NCBI GenBank assembly: GCA_903813345.2
Contig: CAIIXF020000012.1
Coordinates: 3,267,318 to 3,331,317, forward strand
Length of the DNA stretch: 64,000 nt
Source: Owenia fusiformis
Taxonomy: Eukaryota; Annelida; Polychaeta; Sabellida; Oweniidae
Reading direction: 5' to 3'
Shown piece by piece: positions 35,252 through 47,687 of this stretch. Under the pieces are notes generated by a model, which did no database searches, had not been told where the DNA came from, and saw nothing but the letters and a program-made list of their open reading frames with translations. The translations under genes were made by a program, and so were the position numbers. The stretch's first letter is position 1. Every line of letters begins with the position of its first letter.

Positions 35252-35339
35252 GTTTAATGGAAAAGCAACCCTTCTTATTTTCATGTATTTTGTCCACAAT
35301 CGTTACATTTGAGCTTAAATCAATGCTTGTAAAGCTAGC

Positions 35340-35442
35340 TAAGTTCACATCAACGGCACTTTGGTGGCGCTTTAAAGGGGCGAGCAAAGCGACTTTGCAC
35401 GCCGCTTTAAGGCGCTATCAAAGCGCCGTTGGTGTGAACTTA
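35340..35442. mobile_element. GC-rich palindromic MITE, copy 3
   Basis: Same family, more diverged in the left arm (AAGTTCACATCAACGGCACT) than in the right arm. It lies 89 bp from copy 2 in the same intergenic region. Confidence 0.85.
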
Positions 35443-35507
35443 GCTTTAGCAATAAAAATCTGTCTGAAATGTTTGAATATAACAGGTTCTAGTACTGGGG
35501 TAAATTG

Positions 35508-35640
35508 TAGGTTGAAAATTCTCACCATGAAACATATTGTACTGCAAATTAATGTTAAAAATTGTTCGTTGAAAATCCATACCATGAAACATTTTGTACT
35601 GCAAATTAATGAAATAAACTTTAGGTTGAAAATTCACACA
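35508..35640. repeat. Two-and-a-half-unit ~60-bp tandem repeat
   Basis: Units share GTTGAAAATTC/CC, ACCATGAAACAT and TTGTACTGCAAATTAATG at about 60-bp spacing. The repeat produces a repetitive small ORF that has no other support as a gene. Confidence 0.7.
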
Positions 35641-36100
35641 AAAAATGTTCGAACTTTGTAAGTTCCTTTTTCGAAATGATTGGATTTTAAACCGATTTTA
35701 GACTACATACATTGTATATCAGCCACAATAGGGTTTTTGTTTTACACTGCATATTTACGCTTTTTTGATCTTATTAGACGGTTTTCAAGACAATATACAT
35801 CTCATTTTTAAGGAACTTTGAGTTAGATAGATACATCTTGCGTCTTATACATGATTTTACATTAACATGGAATCTTGAATATTATCAGGGAGAATTTGAA
35901 GAGGTGTCCGCTAATCGACAGATTAAACCTGCCCTTTGTCACATGTAATAAAGATAACTCATATTAGTCTCACACATAACCCCTCGAAAACATTGCCACT
36001 TTGATTATTTGTCAATGTAAATTCAAAGAATGTTGAACAAAAATTGAAGCATTCCTTGGACTGAGTATTAGCAAACTGGTGGCAGTAGCAAGTTTGGAGT

Positions 36101-36108
36101 TATATAAA
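36101..36108 (+). promoter_or_regulatory. Candidate TATA box of SLC13 copy 2
   Basis: TATATAAA lies 140 nt upstream of the start codon, which would give a start site near 36132 and a leader of roughly 115 nt. Inferred from motif and spacing alone. Confidence 0.4.
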
Positions 36109-36247
36109 CACAACGTGTGATGCCAATAAAATCATCTATAGATCTTTTGTTTTGAGAACTGTCTATACAGAAAACAAAACCCAGGAAACAAATAGAAAAT
36201 ATAGAACTTGATCATAACCAACTATTAGTTGGAACAAATCAAGAAAT

Positions 36248-39200
36248 ATGTCAAATAAGCATCATGAGGACTATTATAACGACAAATATACAAACAATGG
36301 ATTCGTAAAGGACCTACCCCCGGCATATAATGCAGTAGAAAATACTAATGTAGCCTCAGAAATCCCTCCCAAAGGTGCAAAAGAGACGGCGACGGAAGAT
36401 GATTCTATTTCAAACGTCAGTGCTAAAGAAACGTTTTCCTGTGGGTTTGCTACCACATTCAAGGAGCTTTGGGCATATAGAAATACTTTGATCATTATCC
36501 TGACCCCACTTGTACTGCTACCCATTCCAATTATCATAAACACTGAAGTGAGTATATTGATTACTTAAGATTCCATTTCCCATCCATACATGTACCAATA
36601 AGCCCGGGAACACTTATTAAAAAGTTTGATTCTAGGATACTGTTTTTTATAAATGTTCCCGAGCCTATGTACAGAGTGGGTCATAAAACAATACACACGT
36701 TTGAGGATGAATATCGTATGCTATATGTTAAACTATGCCATGTATTATATATCATCTTAAAGATAAATCATTTCCTAACAATACGACACCATTCGATTGA
36801 AAGGTATCAACTTTCCTGTGGAGTTAGAGGCTGAAATTGACACCAGTGGTATGCTTATTATCACTATACGTATGTCCAGAGATCATGGTTTTGGATTATG
36901 TATAAAAATGGTTTTTGAACGTAAGGGTTTCTTGTTTTGGATGAAAGGGTTTCTTTTTTGGATGTAATGGTTTCTTTTTTATGAACTTTTGTTATCTTAC
37001 CTATTTCTTCTTCTCATTGTTTCGGTCTTTTCACCTTACTTGCATTATTAAGATATTTATACTTATTTTGACATGACAAAGTGACATTTTAATGTCATTT
37101 CCACCCGTCAAATAAGATTTACAATATTCCCACGTTCAGTAGTCTTTATCTAGCAAGTGTCATATAAATAACACATTATCATCCCAGCTTATGGCATATA
37201 AACCCATGTATATTATGCCGAAATGTTGTGGTTTGATCATTTGATTGAAACTAAAGAAAACTACTTTGTGATTGATATTGTAGAAATCAGTGGATAATAC
37301 TTTTGAAACATGAATTTCTATTAAAGTTTTATCGATGTGTTAAGGTTATTTGAATTTGAACAATATTTATGATGACAACAACAAAATAAGTTTCTTAGGA
37401 TTATCACCAACTTATCTTTGAATAACCAAGATGAATATTGACATTCTCAGACAAGACGGGTGTTCAAGTGGTTTCGAGTGCACTATACTTACATAAGCAT
37501 TTTTTGATAGAATTTGACCCTATTTTAACCCAATATCATATATTATCATTAACTCTAATTCGGAAGATGTCGTTTTCCTAAAAGACCTATGTGTACACAC
37601 CTTAGGCGCTTTTGTTCTGATTAGAGAATACGCGAAATACAAGATATAGCTCTTTGAAATCCGCTTTATAGAAGCTTTGAACTGAATTTACACTTTGTAA
37701 TGCTGAAATTGATAGTTTATACATACATTTTAAGAACATAGGTATGCCAAAGTATTGACCCGATAGCTCAGAATTTTTTTTTCGAATTTTTTCTCTACAG
37801 TCCTTGTTGCCCCTTTATTTTTGTTTTTATCTGACTCTGATAACTAATCTTCGTTTTGGCGACGTCATAACATGTGTGTACACTGTGTGTGTATGTGCAC
37901 AAGAAAAGTCCGTGATTCTCTCCATCTACAGGGTGGGCCAAAAAAACCACCCCCAAGCCAATATTTCTGATAAATATTCAATTTTTAACATGCACACCAA
38001 CAATGATATATCATTTTAAAGATAATTTAATTTGCAACAAAATGATATATAATAGAACAATTTTCAACAACTCTGGCTTGAGATATAACCATTTATGTGA
38101 CATTGGGGTCAAAAAACACCTTTTCAATTTTCATCGATTTTGCGAACAATTGCCTATTTCTACCAAATTTTAATAGATTACAACATTGTCATGAGTTTTT
38201 CATAATTGGATATTATATATTGTTTTCATTCAGTTTTTGAACCTTGAATGCTCAATATACATGTGTATGCTTATAAAACTAATTCATTTCTTCTTCAGTC
38301 TGTCCAAATATGGCTCAATAGACTCACCCCCGGACCTTACTTCTGATTTGATTTCTCGCTTAAAACGCGAAAGCCATTGGTATAATAACCCAGATGCGAG
38401 TAGAAATAATCTTGATTTACGTCATTAAAAAATCAAAATTCAGTCAAAGTAATATCATATTTGAAATCTACATGTAAAATTACATCTAGAAATGTGGTTT
38501 TAAAAAGTGTTTATCAACTTTGAAAAATTAATTTTCTTTGAAAATGTGACTTCTAGCTCGGGGAGATTGCTATAAAATCACAAAAAATTAAATATTTTTT
38601 CTTTTAGTGGACAGATAATATTTTGCTTTGCTGGACATATTTTCATTAGTATAAGTATCAGACACATAAGGGTTATATGAAAATTGAGCCACTTAAATGG
38701 ATAATATTCAAGTTTAAGGGAACTTTCTTATATACCTGCCATGTTAATTGACCCGAATCAGCCACCTGGTGGTGAAACTGGTAACTACCTACTCGCATTT
38801 GGGTAATTGATGGACCTCTGCAGAAGTACCATCCAACACCTAATCATTCATTTTTTTCTGTTTGTCTACACCCCTGATGGTCATCTCCATAGGCCAACTG
38901 TTCTAAATGCCCCAAGTACTATACGTAATCAAAAGGCTATGCTCTATATCAGTAAGCAAGAATAGTGACATTTGCGATAAAAGGCTACTCAAATCGAGAT
39001 GACATTTTTCTGAAAGGTAGGTGGTGTCCACTCGGTGTTTCCCAAAAAGGAAAGACCATACAGGCCCTGTTTTTGAACCAGGACCAAAAATATACGCTGA
39101 ATGTTAATGACATGAGGAGGTAAAAAAGGACTCCTCAAGAATATGAAAAACATGTGAAAGAAATGTCATTTTCTGATAGAACAGTGCTCCATCACACAGG

Positions 39201-42200
39201 TCCAATGCTACCCTGGAGTTTTTGGAGATTCGAAATGTCACCATCTCTAGCCCTTACTGGCAGTCCAGTTGCCAATAATGTTGATTACCATACCTGGGGG
39301 CATCTAGAACATTTGGTATTTAAATATACCCAGCCTATCAGGGATGTAGAGGAACTAAAAGAAAGAATAACTAGTAGTTAAATGGTACTTCCGCATACAT
39401 CCATCAATTATGCCATCAACCAATGGTTTCCGTGTCTTAAGCGAATAATCCAATCAGAGGATGGGTCCGGGGGTGGGTCTATTGAGCTATTTTTGGACAG
39501 ACTGAAGAAGAAAATTAGTTTTATAAGCATACACATGTATATTGAGCATGCAAGGTTCAAAAACTGAATGAAAACAATATATAATATCCAATTATGAAAG
39601 ACTCATGACAATGTTGTAATTTACTAAAATTTGGTAGAAATAGGCAATTGTTCGCAAAATCGACGAAAATTGAAAAGGTGTTTTTTGACCCCCATGTCAC
39701 ATAAATGGTCATATTTCTATATGGGGTTGTTGAAAATGGTGCTTTTATATATCATTTTGTTGCAAATTAAATTATCTTTAATATGATATATCATTGTTGG
39801 TGTGATTGTTAGAAAATAAATATTTATCAGGAATATTGGCTAGGGGGGGGGGTGTTTTTTTTGGCCCACCCTGTATATAAGTTCTAAACTAGAATTTAGA
39901 ATTATTCACTTATCCACCTGGTTAGGGAACAGTGTACACCTTCCATCACAGATGATATAATTTTCTTCAACCTTTGTTTCTTTAATTAAAACAAATAACC
40001 TGCTCTTTTATTTCTTAGTCCATTATTCATCATTCTTGTGTTACAGCCGTCAAGGGCAGGTTACCTGCTACTATGGATGGCTACATGGTGGGTCACAGAA
40101 TGCGTACCTATAGCTGTGACAAGTCTGCTACCTGTAGTTATTCTACCCTTGATGGGGGTCATGAAACCTGGCCAGATTAGCATCAACTACATGAGGGTAA
40201 GTATCAATAGCGTTGTCATACCAACAGGTCAACTCATCTAAAGCATTTAAAAAGCTTCATTCCAAAATGAAAACGTTGCGGTTAAACCTTTTTTGAAAGA
40301 AAAATTATTTCAGTTTTAGTGCACTGTTTTCTGAATAATCGTGTTTCAATTTTCTACCAATTTTGATGTAAAATATTGGCTTCTAAAACTTTTTTTCGCT
40401 TGTTTTTAATGTTGTTATCTATAGGAAAACAGTGCAAAAATATTTTAATTGTTTATCAATTTCGGCGATACATACGTTCGCATCTTCATCTTCTGCTGAA
40501 AGTTATCGAATTGAGCGTTCCGATAATAAAGAATTTTGCCATATCGATTGGATGTGACAATGTTTTCTCACTTTATCACTATTAGGAGACTGCCATGTTG
40601 TTTATTGGTGGACTAGTGGTTGCTATAGGAATCGAGAAATGGAATCTCCATAAAAGAATTGCCTTTAGGATATTATTGATAGTAGGATCTAAACCAGTTT
40701 GGTGAGTAAATGATTTGATAATGTTAATGTCAGAGGAACGCTGAACCCATTATATGACAAACACTTTAATGACTCCAAGCAATTTGTTTTTTACATACAT
40801 TTATACATACTGTTTACCTATCATACTTATTTGAATGTTTTTTGTCTTCTATTTTGTTGTTTATTTGTCAAGGTTAATGATGGGTTTCATGTTGGTGACC
40901 TGGTTCTTGAGTATGTGGATTAGTAACACTGCAACCACAGCTATGATGCTGCCTGTTGTGTCTGCAGTCCTCGACCAACTTGACCCCACCAAATTAGATG
41001 ATGAAATGGATACTGAAGACGAACATGAATCACTAGGTAAGAGTAATCAAAACAAGATCAATCCTTCAATGGATATAACGTACATCAATCCATCAAAATC
41101 GAGTATTCACAGAGAGCTTACGAGACTCGACCAATGACCTGAAGCATACATGTATGTCAACAGCAAATTTCAGTCAATGCCTGGAATTTAATTCATGATG
41201 TAATGTGTGTGTTTCAACTTTGCAAAGAAACCTCTGTACATTCCAAAGAATGTCAGCAGTAATTTCATCCTATCATGATCATAGTACAAAGAAAATGTGA
41301 CATTTATTGGTATAATTGCATCGTTATAGGTTTCGTCCATATATATGAATACATTTACCAGAATGTAAAATGGATAATGTCCTATGCGTTACGGTTCTTT
41401 TCCCACAAGAACTAGAAATGTTATGTTTTTAAACGAAATCGTAACATAGCTAGTCTGATGTATTTTAAATATTTCACACTTCATTTGTATATTTATCAAA
41501 TACGATTAAAGATACATTTCGTTTTATAGAAAAGAACAATCATGCTAACAACGGCAGTGCTGGGACTGAGATGAAGTAAGGATATACATATGCTATGATC
41601 TATGGTCATGTGATTATTTTACCATATTTTAAAGATTATATTTGAACAACATATTTGTTTCTTTATTGTTCAAATGAATAATATGTTGCAGATGTTGAAA
41701 ACTAATATAATGTTTGCCTTATAGTTTGTAACTAATTAAGAGAAACTTCGATGTTTTATTATTTGTAAGTGAGGGAAATATACTTTTAATTTATTCTCAA
41801 AAGGCAAATGCATAACAAAACATATAATTGTGACAACGGTCGATTTAAGTTTTTTAAATGGTTAATATTTCAGGGTTTAACAATTTATATAATATAATAG
41901 TTTTGGATGTTTTTCTTCTATGGTTATGAATATGGAGGCTACATTTTCTTGCTTTGCTTTATACTACACTTCCGACTTTTCCTTTTTGACACTTGTACTG
42001 GTACTGGTACTTGTACTTATTCAGTTTCGTTAGGACTAGATTCATTCACGTATGGTAACTTTGCAGACAGTTGTCTGCCTCTACAACACATAGTGAGGTC
42101 ACCCTAGACCACCAGCAAACAGAGGCAGAGAAAGCGGAAAGGGCAGAGCAGGTAAATATGTGTATATTCTTATTCAAGATTTCTTATAGTATAGTCTGTA

Positions 42201-45200
42201 TATTATGACATGAACATTACGGCGGTTGGATTATTTCAAATTCTAAATAAACAATTCTCAATTGGTCGTTTTGCATAATTAAATGTTTTCTAGATTGGAG
42301 GTGATGATCAATGCAAGATAGTTTGCATTGTTTGAGAGTAATATATGCTATAGATATTCATATTGGACCATCGTAGAACTGGAAGTATACCATGTAAGAT
42401 CATACTTGAATTAAAATTGCATTGTATTTATTACAGTGGAAGAAGGAATACCAAAATTTGTGCAAGGGCATGAACATATGCATATGTTATGCTGCAAATA
42501 TAGGTGGCACTGCAACTCTCACCGGGACAACGCCTAACCTTATTATGCAGGGGTCAATAGGCAAGTAAGTGACTGTAGTTGAACTGAATATCACGTTTTG
42601 AAATATCATAATGTATACGTACATATATTTCTATTCAAAAAGTGGCTATTGATCAAAGGGAACAACATGCTTACATGTAATTTCTTTCCGTTTTTGAAAA
42701 TATGATAACAAAAATGAAGGGCTATTATCCACATGGACTGCTGGACATTTGATTTGTAATAATGCAGTTAATAACAAATTAATATTTCACAGCCTTTATG
42801 AAGAACGAGGGTTGAAGTCTCCATTAAGTTTTGCGACATGGATGGGTTTTGGATTACCCGGGGCTGCTATCAGCGTCATTCTATGCTGGCTGTGGCTTCA
42901 GATCTACTTCTTTGGCTTCAAAGGGTAAGGCTGTTACATGATCTGATTAAGGTTAAGCAACGCAATTTAATGTAATGTGTGGGGTGTGGAATTATGGTCA
43001 TTTAGATCCCCCTCGTAGAACAATGAAATGATTTGTAATTTTCACGTTCAACTTCTGCTAAAAATGTGAATATCTACATTTTTTAAGATTGGAAGATCAT
43101 GGAATCAAAATATTATCATAATATCAACTTGGAAATCTGAAAATGGTCTTAGCATTTGTGACTGTTTTTATTCTCAACTTTGTGTGACTGTTTTTCCACA
43201 TGCGAATAATTTTTGATGTAGAAAATAAAATATTGAATTATTTACTTTCAGATCAATATTTGGACTTTGCTGTGCCAAAAGAACTGCCCGTGGAGACCGT
43301 GAGAGTGAAGCTGTATTAAAAGTTCTGAGAAGAGAATATGAAAAGCTAGGCCCTTGGTCGTAAGGCATTTTTACATTTTTATTGAGTTTTCGAAGAAACA
43401 GTAGAGACTTGTCAATGAAAGTAAAATGATAAAATAAAAATACGATATCACCATAAATATGATGTTATTATATTATATAATTATACAAAAACAAAGGGAA
43501 AATAACCAGATATAATTATTAAAAAGGCATTCATCAAGTTTCAGAACTATCGAACTCGGCCAACGGTTTGACATCTAATGGAAACTATCGTATGTCAAAC
43601 TTATGGAGGGAGTGTATATCGTCATTCTTTAAATGTGTATTTCCTTCTCTTTCAGATTTGCCGAGGTGATGATTTTAATTCACTTTGTTGCACTTGCTCT
43701 ATTATGGCTACTCAGGGACCCACAATTCATTCCTGGATGGGCCTCACTTTTCAAAGAAGGGTAAGTCTAATGGGGGAGGGGGATGTTAGACATTGTTTCT
43801 TTTCACGTTAGATCATGGTTTTGGGATATATATGGTCTGCTTTTCTTATGACAGATTTACACTTACAGTTCGCTTTTCTTGTTGGGTTTCTTTAAAGTTT
43901 TCAGTCACCCTTCCCTTTGGCATTTGTGCTTATATATTCAGATATTCTTAGTCCGTAAAACTAAAACAGTAACATAAACTGAATTATTCAATAAACCGTT
44001 AAGTGCAGGTAACATGGAATTTCTGTCTATGGTTATTCATCTGTTTAATTTAATTAATTTGTATTTTGCAGGTATATTAAAGATTCAACACCGGCCGTTA
44101 TTATAACGATATTACTGTTTATTGTACCAGCTAAAAAACCAACATTCTTCTGTCTTCGCAAACCAGGTGGTATGTGCATGTTTTCCCTTTTGTGACTATA
44201 TTTTGTGTAGAATTAATATTCTCCTTCCTAGACTTCACACGTGTATTATACGATGTAGTATTCCGATTATATATTAAGAATCAAAATATGATTCAGTTAT
44301 ATCTTGTATTATCTCTTATTTTGTTATATCTTGTACTTGCTTTTGTATTGTCTTAAGTACGGACGGAAGTACAGAAAATAGTAAACCATTTTGATTATGA
44401 TGGTATATGCGCATATACCAAAATGCTTGCATGTATTTAATGACCGAGCGCATCGGTGGCTACACAAATCTTAATATTCTGATGCTTTCAAATATTTGCG
44501 TGCTTTGTTTTGAATTGGCAGAACGCAGGGGGCCAGTGACTGCATTAATGGACTGGGAAACTGTAGAGGAAAAGTTTCCCTGGGGAGTGTTGCTACTACT
44601 TGGAGGGGGCTTTGCATTGGCAGAATCTGCTACGGTATATTAACTGAATAACTGAGCGCCTCATCGCAGCAACGCCACTTGCTATGCTTATTCATGTCCT
44701 TTCCTTGTCTTTTCAGTGTTTTCAGCCAGCGTTATTTGTATTTTCATATATTCCTCTTCAATCAAATCGATAGTGTTCGTTATTGATTTTCAGTTAAAAT
44801 TCTTCTTGGTTAACATATATTATAAACAATGTATATAACAATATATGACATTTTAAAAGCTCGCGGCCTACTGGAAATGAGCACTAAATGACATATGTTG
44901 ACTATGTCAAAACAATTATTACCATGTTTTGTTCATTCTGATACTCATAGCATCTTCCTGTTTCACCTGACACATGCTCTGATAGTATGAGGAATATTAT
45001 GTGATCTGAGCACATCAGATGGGAAGATTTATAACTGTCAATAAGCGTGATAGTTATTATGTAATTAATTACCTTAATGTCAATACATTACAAAATAGGC
45101 ATTGTATTTATCAGCAAATATTAGAACAGGCACAGGTACACAAGGTTTATGACCTCAATTAGATGAAATATGAGCCGGGTTGAAATATCTCAAAAATGCT

Positions 45201-46429
45201 CAATTTTGGGCTCTCCTGGATCGCCAAATCAAGCTCATTATATAATGGTATCTAAGGACTGAGAAGAAATGAGATCTCATTGTTTATCCATGTTATCATG
45301 ATGTGTTTTGTTAAACATCAAGAGAGATAATATTGGCCATGGGTTGCAAGGAATATCCCTTTAATCTAATACAATTCATGAATATTCAATGACTAAGTAT
45401 GTCCATATAGGTATCAGGATTGTCAGCCTGGATCAGTGAGCAGTTAACAGGCTTAAAGAATCTACCTCCCTGGGCCATGGTGATGATAATCTGCTTCGCC
45501 GTTGCTATGATCACACAGGTCACTAGCAACACAGCAATAACCACACTCATGATGCCCATATTGAGTGGTCTGGTATGTATATTTTAGGCATACATGTTAT
45601 GCAAGAAAATAAATTAATTAAAAAATGTTATTAGTTTTGCAATGTGTTCGAGCCCACTTCTTGGGGTTATTAATTACATTTATATAACTTTTTTTATCGA
45701 TTTAATATCATGAATGTAAATTCATATGAAGGTTTATATGTGGTCGTAAAATGTCAAGGTCATATTGAGTTAAAGTTAAAGCCTAAGTTACCTAAAAGGT
45801 CAACCTTACTTTATTTTCACAAATGTTTTTAACAGTTTTGTATATTTATTATTTTCAGTCTATAAATATTGGATTGCACCCCATGATACTTATGCTCAGC
45901 GCTACTATAGCAGCGAGTTGTGCTTTTATGTTGCCTGTAGCAACGCCTCCAAATGCAATTGTGTTTGCGTATGGTCACGTCACAGTAGTTGATATGGTGA
46001 GTGCATTCAAATGTTTTTTCTATTCGATGCATACTGCGCTATACGTACATGGAATACATTTTAATTGGATATTTTAGTCTAAATTATAAAGTTTATTTTG
46101 TTGCGTGTAATCAAAATTTTCAGTTTAAATGTATTAATCAGAAAAACGAAAGTATATTTTACAAGACCATTTTGTATATATTGTGTGTGAACTGTTCACA
46201 AACATTCATAGATTGCATCTTTTCGCAGGTGAAAGCAGGGTTTATGATGAACTGTGTATGTGTCCTTGTGATCACACTTGGCATCAATACTTGGGGAAAT
46301 GCCATGTTTAATCTTAGTGTAATGCCATGGAACACTACGACACCTGTTGCAAATGCCACAATGCTGTATGCTCCTGTGAGCCCCATAGTTGATAACCAAC
46401 TCTGGAACCAATACATTGAACAGTATTAG
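36248..46429 (+). CDS. SLC13: SLC13-family Na+/di- or tricarboxylate cotransporter, copy 2
   Basis: The 15 exons are 36248-36547, 40047-40196, 40586-40701, 40873-41036, 41530-41575, 42067-42151, 42437-42564, 42793-42924, 43252-43359, 43656-43760, 44072-44169, 44522-44634, 45411-45572, 45859-45996 and 46229-46429 (2,046 nt, 681 aa). Exon sizes and phases equal those of copy 1 except exons 5 and 6 (+6 and +3 nt), so this is a tandem paralogue. SNT sodium motifs are at 206-208 and 554-556, with [14 protein letters not shown] and [15 protein letters not shown] again present. The N-terminal tail and the loop from exons 4-6 differ most from copy 1, and exons 4, 8, 13 and 15 least. Same predicted role: Na+-driven uptake of Krebs-cycle carboxylates. 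The final 65 nt of coding sequence are reiterated downstream as a minisatellite. Intron 1 carries a 1.9-kb transposon. Confidence 0.95.
37929..39873 (+). mobile_element. Mariner/Tc1-like element with ~490-bp inverted arms
   Basis: CAGGGTGGGCCAAAAAAACC at the left end mirrors GGCCCACCCTG at 39863-39873, flanked by TA (37927-37928, 39874-39875). Inverted similarity continues to about 38425 on the left and back to about 39381 on the right. The interior and right arm hold a decayed transposase. It lies in intron 1 of SLC13 copy 2 and is absent from copy 1's intron 1. Confidence 0.85.
39154..39566 (+). pseudogene. Decayed transposase C-terminal part
   Basis: The frame at 39154-39381 ends with [14 protein letters not shown] and VEELKERI, matching the NPVDYxIWGxLQxRVY and VEELKxRI block of mariner-type transposases. 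The usual catalytic Asp context before VDY (SPDLNP) is degraded to SPVANN. After a stop, [12 protein letters not shown] continues the family's C-terminal helix inside the right inverted arm. The N-terminal half is not recognisable. Non-functional. Confidence 0.6.
44401..44420. repeat. 20-bp perfect palindrome
   Basis: TGGTATATGCGCATATACCA is its own reverse complement. It lies in intron 11 of SLC13 copy 2, with no other feature attached. Confidence 0.6.
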
Positions 46430-47668
46430 ATATTAGATTTGTGTATGTTCCTGTTAGACTCATAGTGGATAACCAACTCTGGAACCAATACATTGAACAG
46501 TATTAGATATTAGACTTGTGTATGTTCCTGTTAGCCCCATAGTTGATAACCAACTTTGGAACCAATACATTGAACAGTATTAGATATTAGACTTGTGTAT
46601 GTTCCTGTTAGCCCCATAGTTGATAACCAACTTTGGAACCAATACATTGAACAGTATTAGATATTAGACTTGTGTATGTTCCTGTTAACCCCATAGTTGA
46701 TAACCAACTTTGGAACCAATACATTGAACAGTATTAGATATTAGACTTGTGTATGTTCCTGTTAGCCCCATAGTTGATAACCAACTTTGGAACCAATACA
46801 TTGAACAGTATTAGATATTAGATTTGTGTATGTTCCTGTTAGCCCCATAGTTGATAACCAACTTTGGAACCAATACATTGAACAGTATTAGATATTAGAC
46901 TTGTGTATGTTCCTGTTAGACTTATAGTTGATAATCAACTCTGGAATCAATACATTGAACAGTATTAGATATTAGACTTGTGTATGTTCCTGTTAGACCC
47001 ATAGTGAATAATCAACTCTGGAATCAATACATTGAACAGTATTAGATATTAGATTTGTGTATGTTCCTGTTAGACCCATCGTGGATAATCACCTTTGGAA
47101 TCAATACATTAAACAGTATTAGATATTAGACTTGTGTATGTTCCTGTTAGACCCATAGTGAATAATCAACTCTGGAATCAATACATTGAACAGTATTAGA
47201 TATTAGATTTGTGTATGTTCCTGTTAGACCCATCGTGGATAATCACCTTTGGAATCAATACATTGAACAGTATTAGATATTAGACTTGTGTATGTTCCTG
47301 TTAGACCCATAGTGAATAATCAACTCTGAAATCACTACATTGAACAGTATTAGATATTAGATTTGTGTATGTTCCTGTTAGACCCATCGTGGATAATCAC
47401 CTTTGGAATCAATGCATTGAACAGTATTAGATATTAGACTTGTGTATGTTCCTGTTAGACCCATAGTGAATAATCACCTTTGGAATCAATACATTGAACA
47501 GTATTAGATATTAGATTTGTGTATGTTCCTGTTAGACTTATAGTGGATAATCAACTCTGGAATCAATACATTGAACAGTATTAGATATTAGACTTGTGTA
47601 TGTTCCTGTTAGACCCATCGTGGATAATCACCTTTGGAATCAATACATTGAACAGTATTAGATATTGG
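46364..47668 (+). repeat. 77-bp minisatellite derived from the SLC13 copy 2 terminal exon (17 copies)
   Basis: The word GAACAGTATTAG recurs exactly every 77 bp from 46418 to 47650 (17 occurrences), without a single indel in register. The first copy is the genuine end of the CDS. The 16 following copies still resemble the codons for [15 protein letters not shown] and the stop, preceded by TTGTGTATGTTCCTGTTAG. Because 77 is not a multiple of three and every unit has stops, they are not coding. Copies 9-14 alternate between two variants, giving a 154-bp higher-order repeat. The array precedes AATAAA at 47682, so it would be transcribed as 3' UTR. Confidence 0.97.
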
Positions 47669-47681
47669 ACTTTGACTTGCA

Positions 47682-47687
47682 AATAAA
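47682..47687 (+). promoter_or_regulatory. Candidate poly(A) signal of SLC13 copy 2
   Basis: AATAAA lies 14 bp after the minisatellite and is the first such motif after the stop codon. If used, the 3' UTR is about 1.27 kb and almost entirely tandem repeat. Confidence 0.55.

Larger units (their letters stand above)
33879..36247. other. Intergenic region between the two SLC13 genes
   Basis: It holds the copy-1 3' region (candidate AATAAA at 34305-34310), three palindromic MITEs of one family, a two-unit tandem repeat and the copy-2 promoter region. No additional gene was recognised. Confidence 0.7.

Noticed and set aside
35257-35661. 134-codon ORF with internal peptide repeats
   Set aside because: It reads through a palindromic MITE and then a 60-bp tandem repeat. 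No independent evidence for coding.
43594-43620. Segment TCAAACTTATGGAGGGAGTG resembling the end of the fold-back element at 7511
   Set aside because: Only about 20 bp match in an SLC13 intron. Too short to call an insertion, possibly a relic.
46364-47668. CRISPR-like array of regular repeats
   Set aside because: The repeats are directly contiguous 77-bp units without unique spacers, in an animal gene's 3' UTR. It is a minisatellite.
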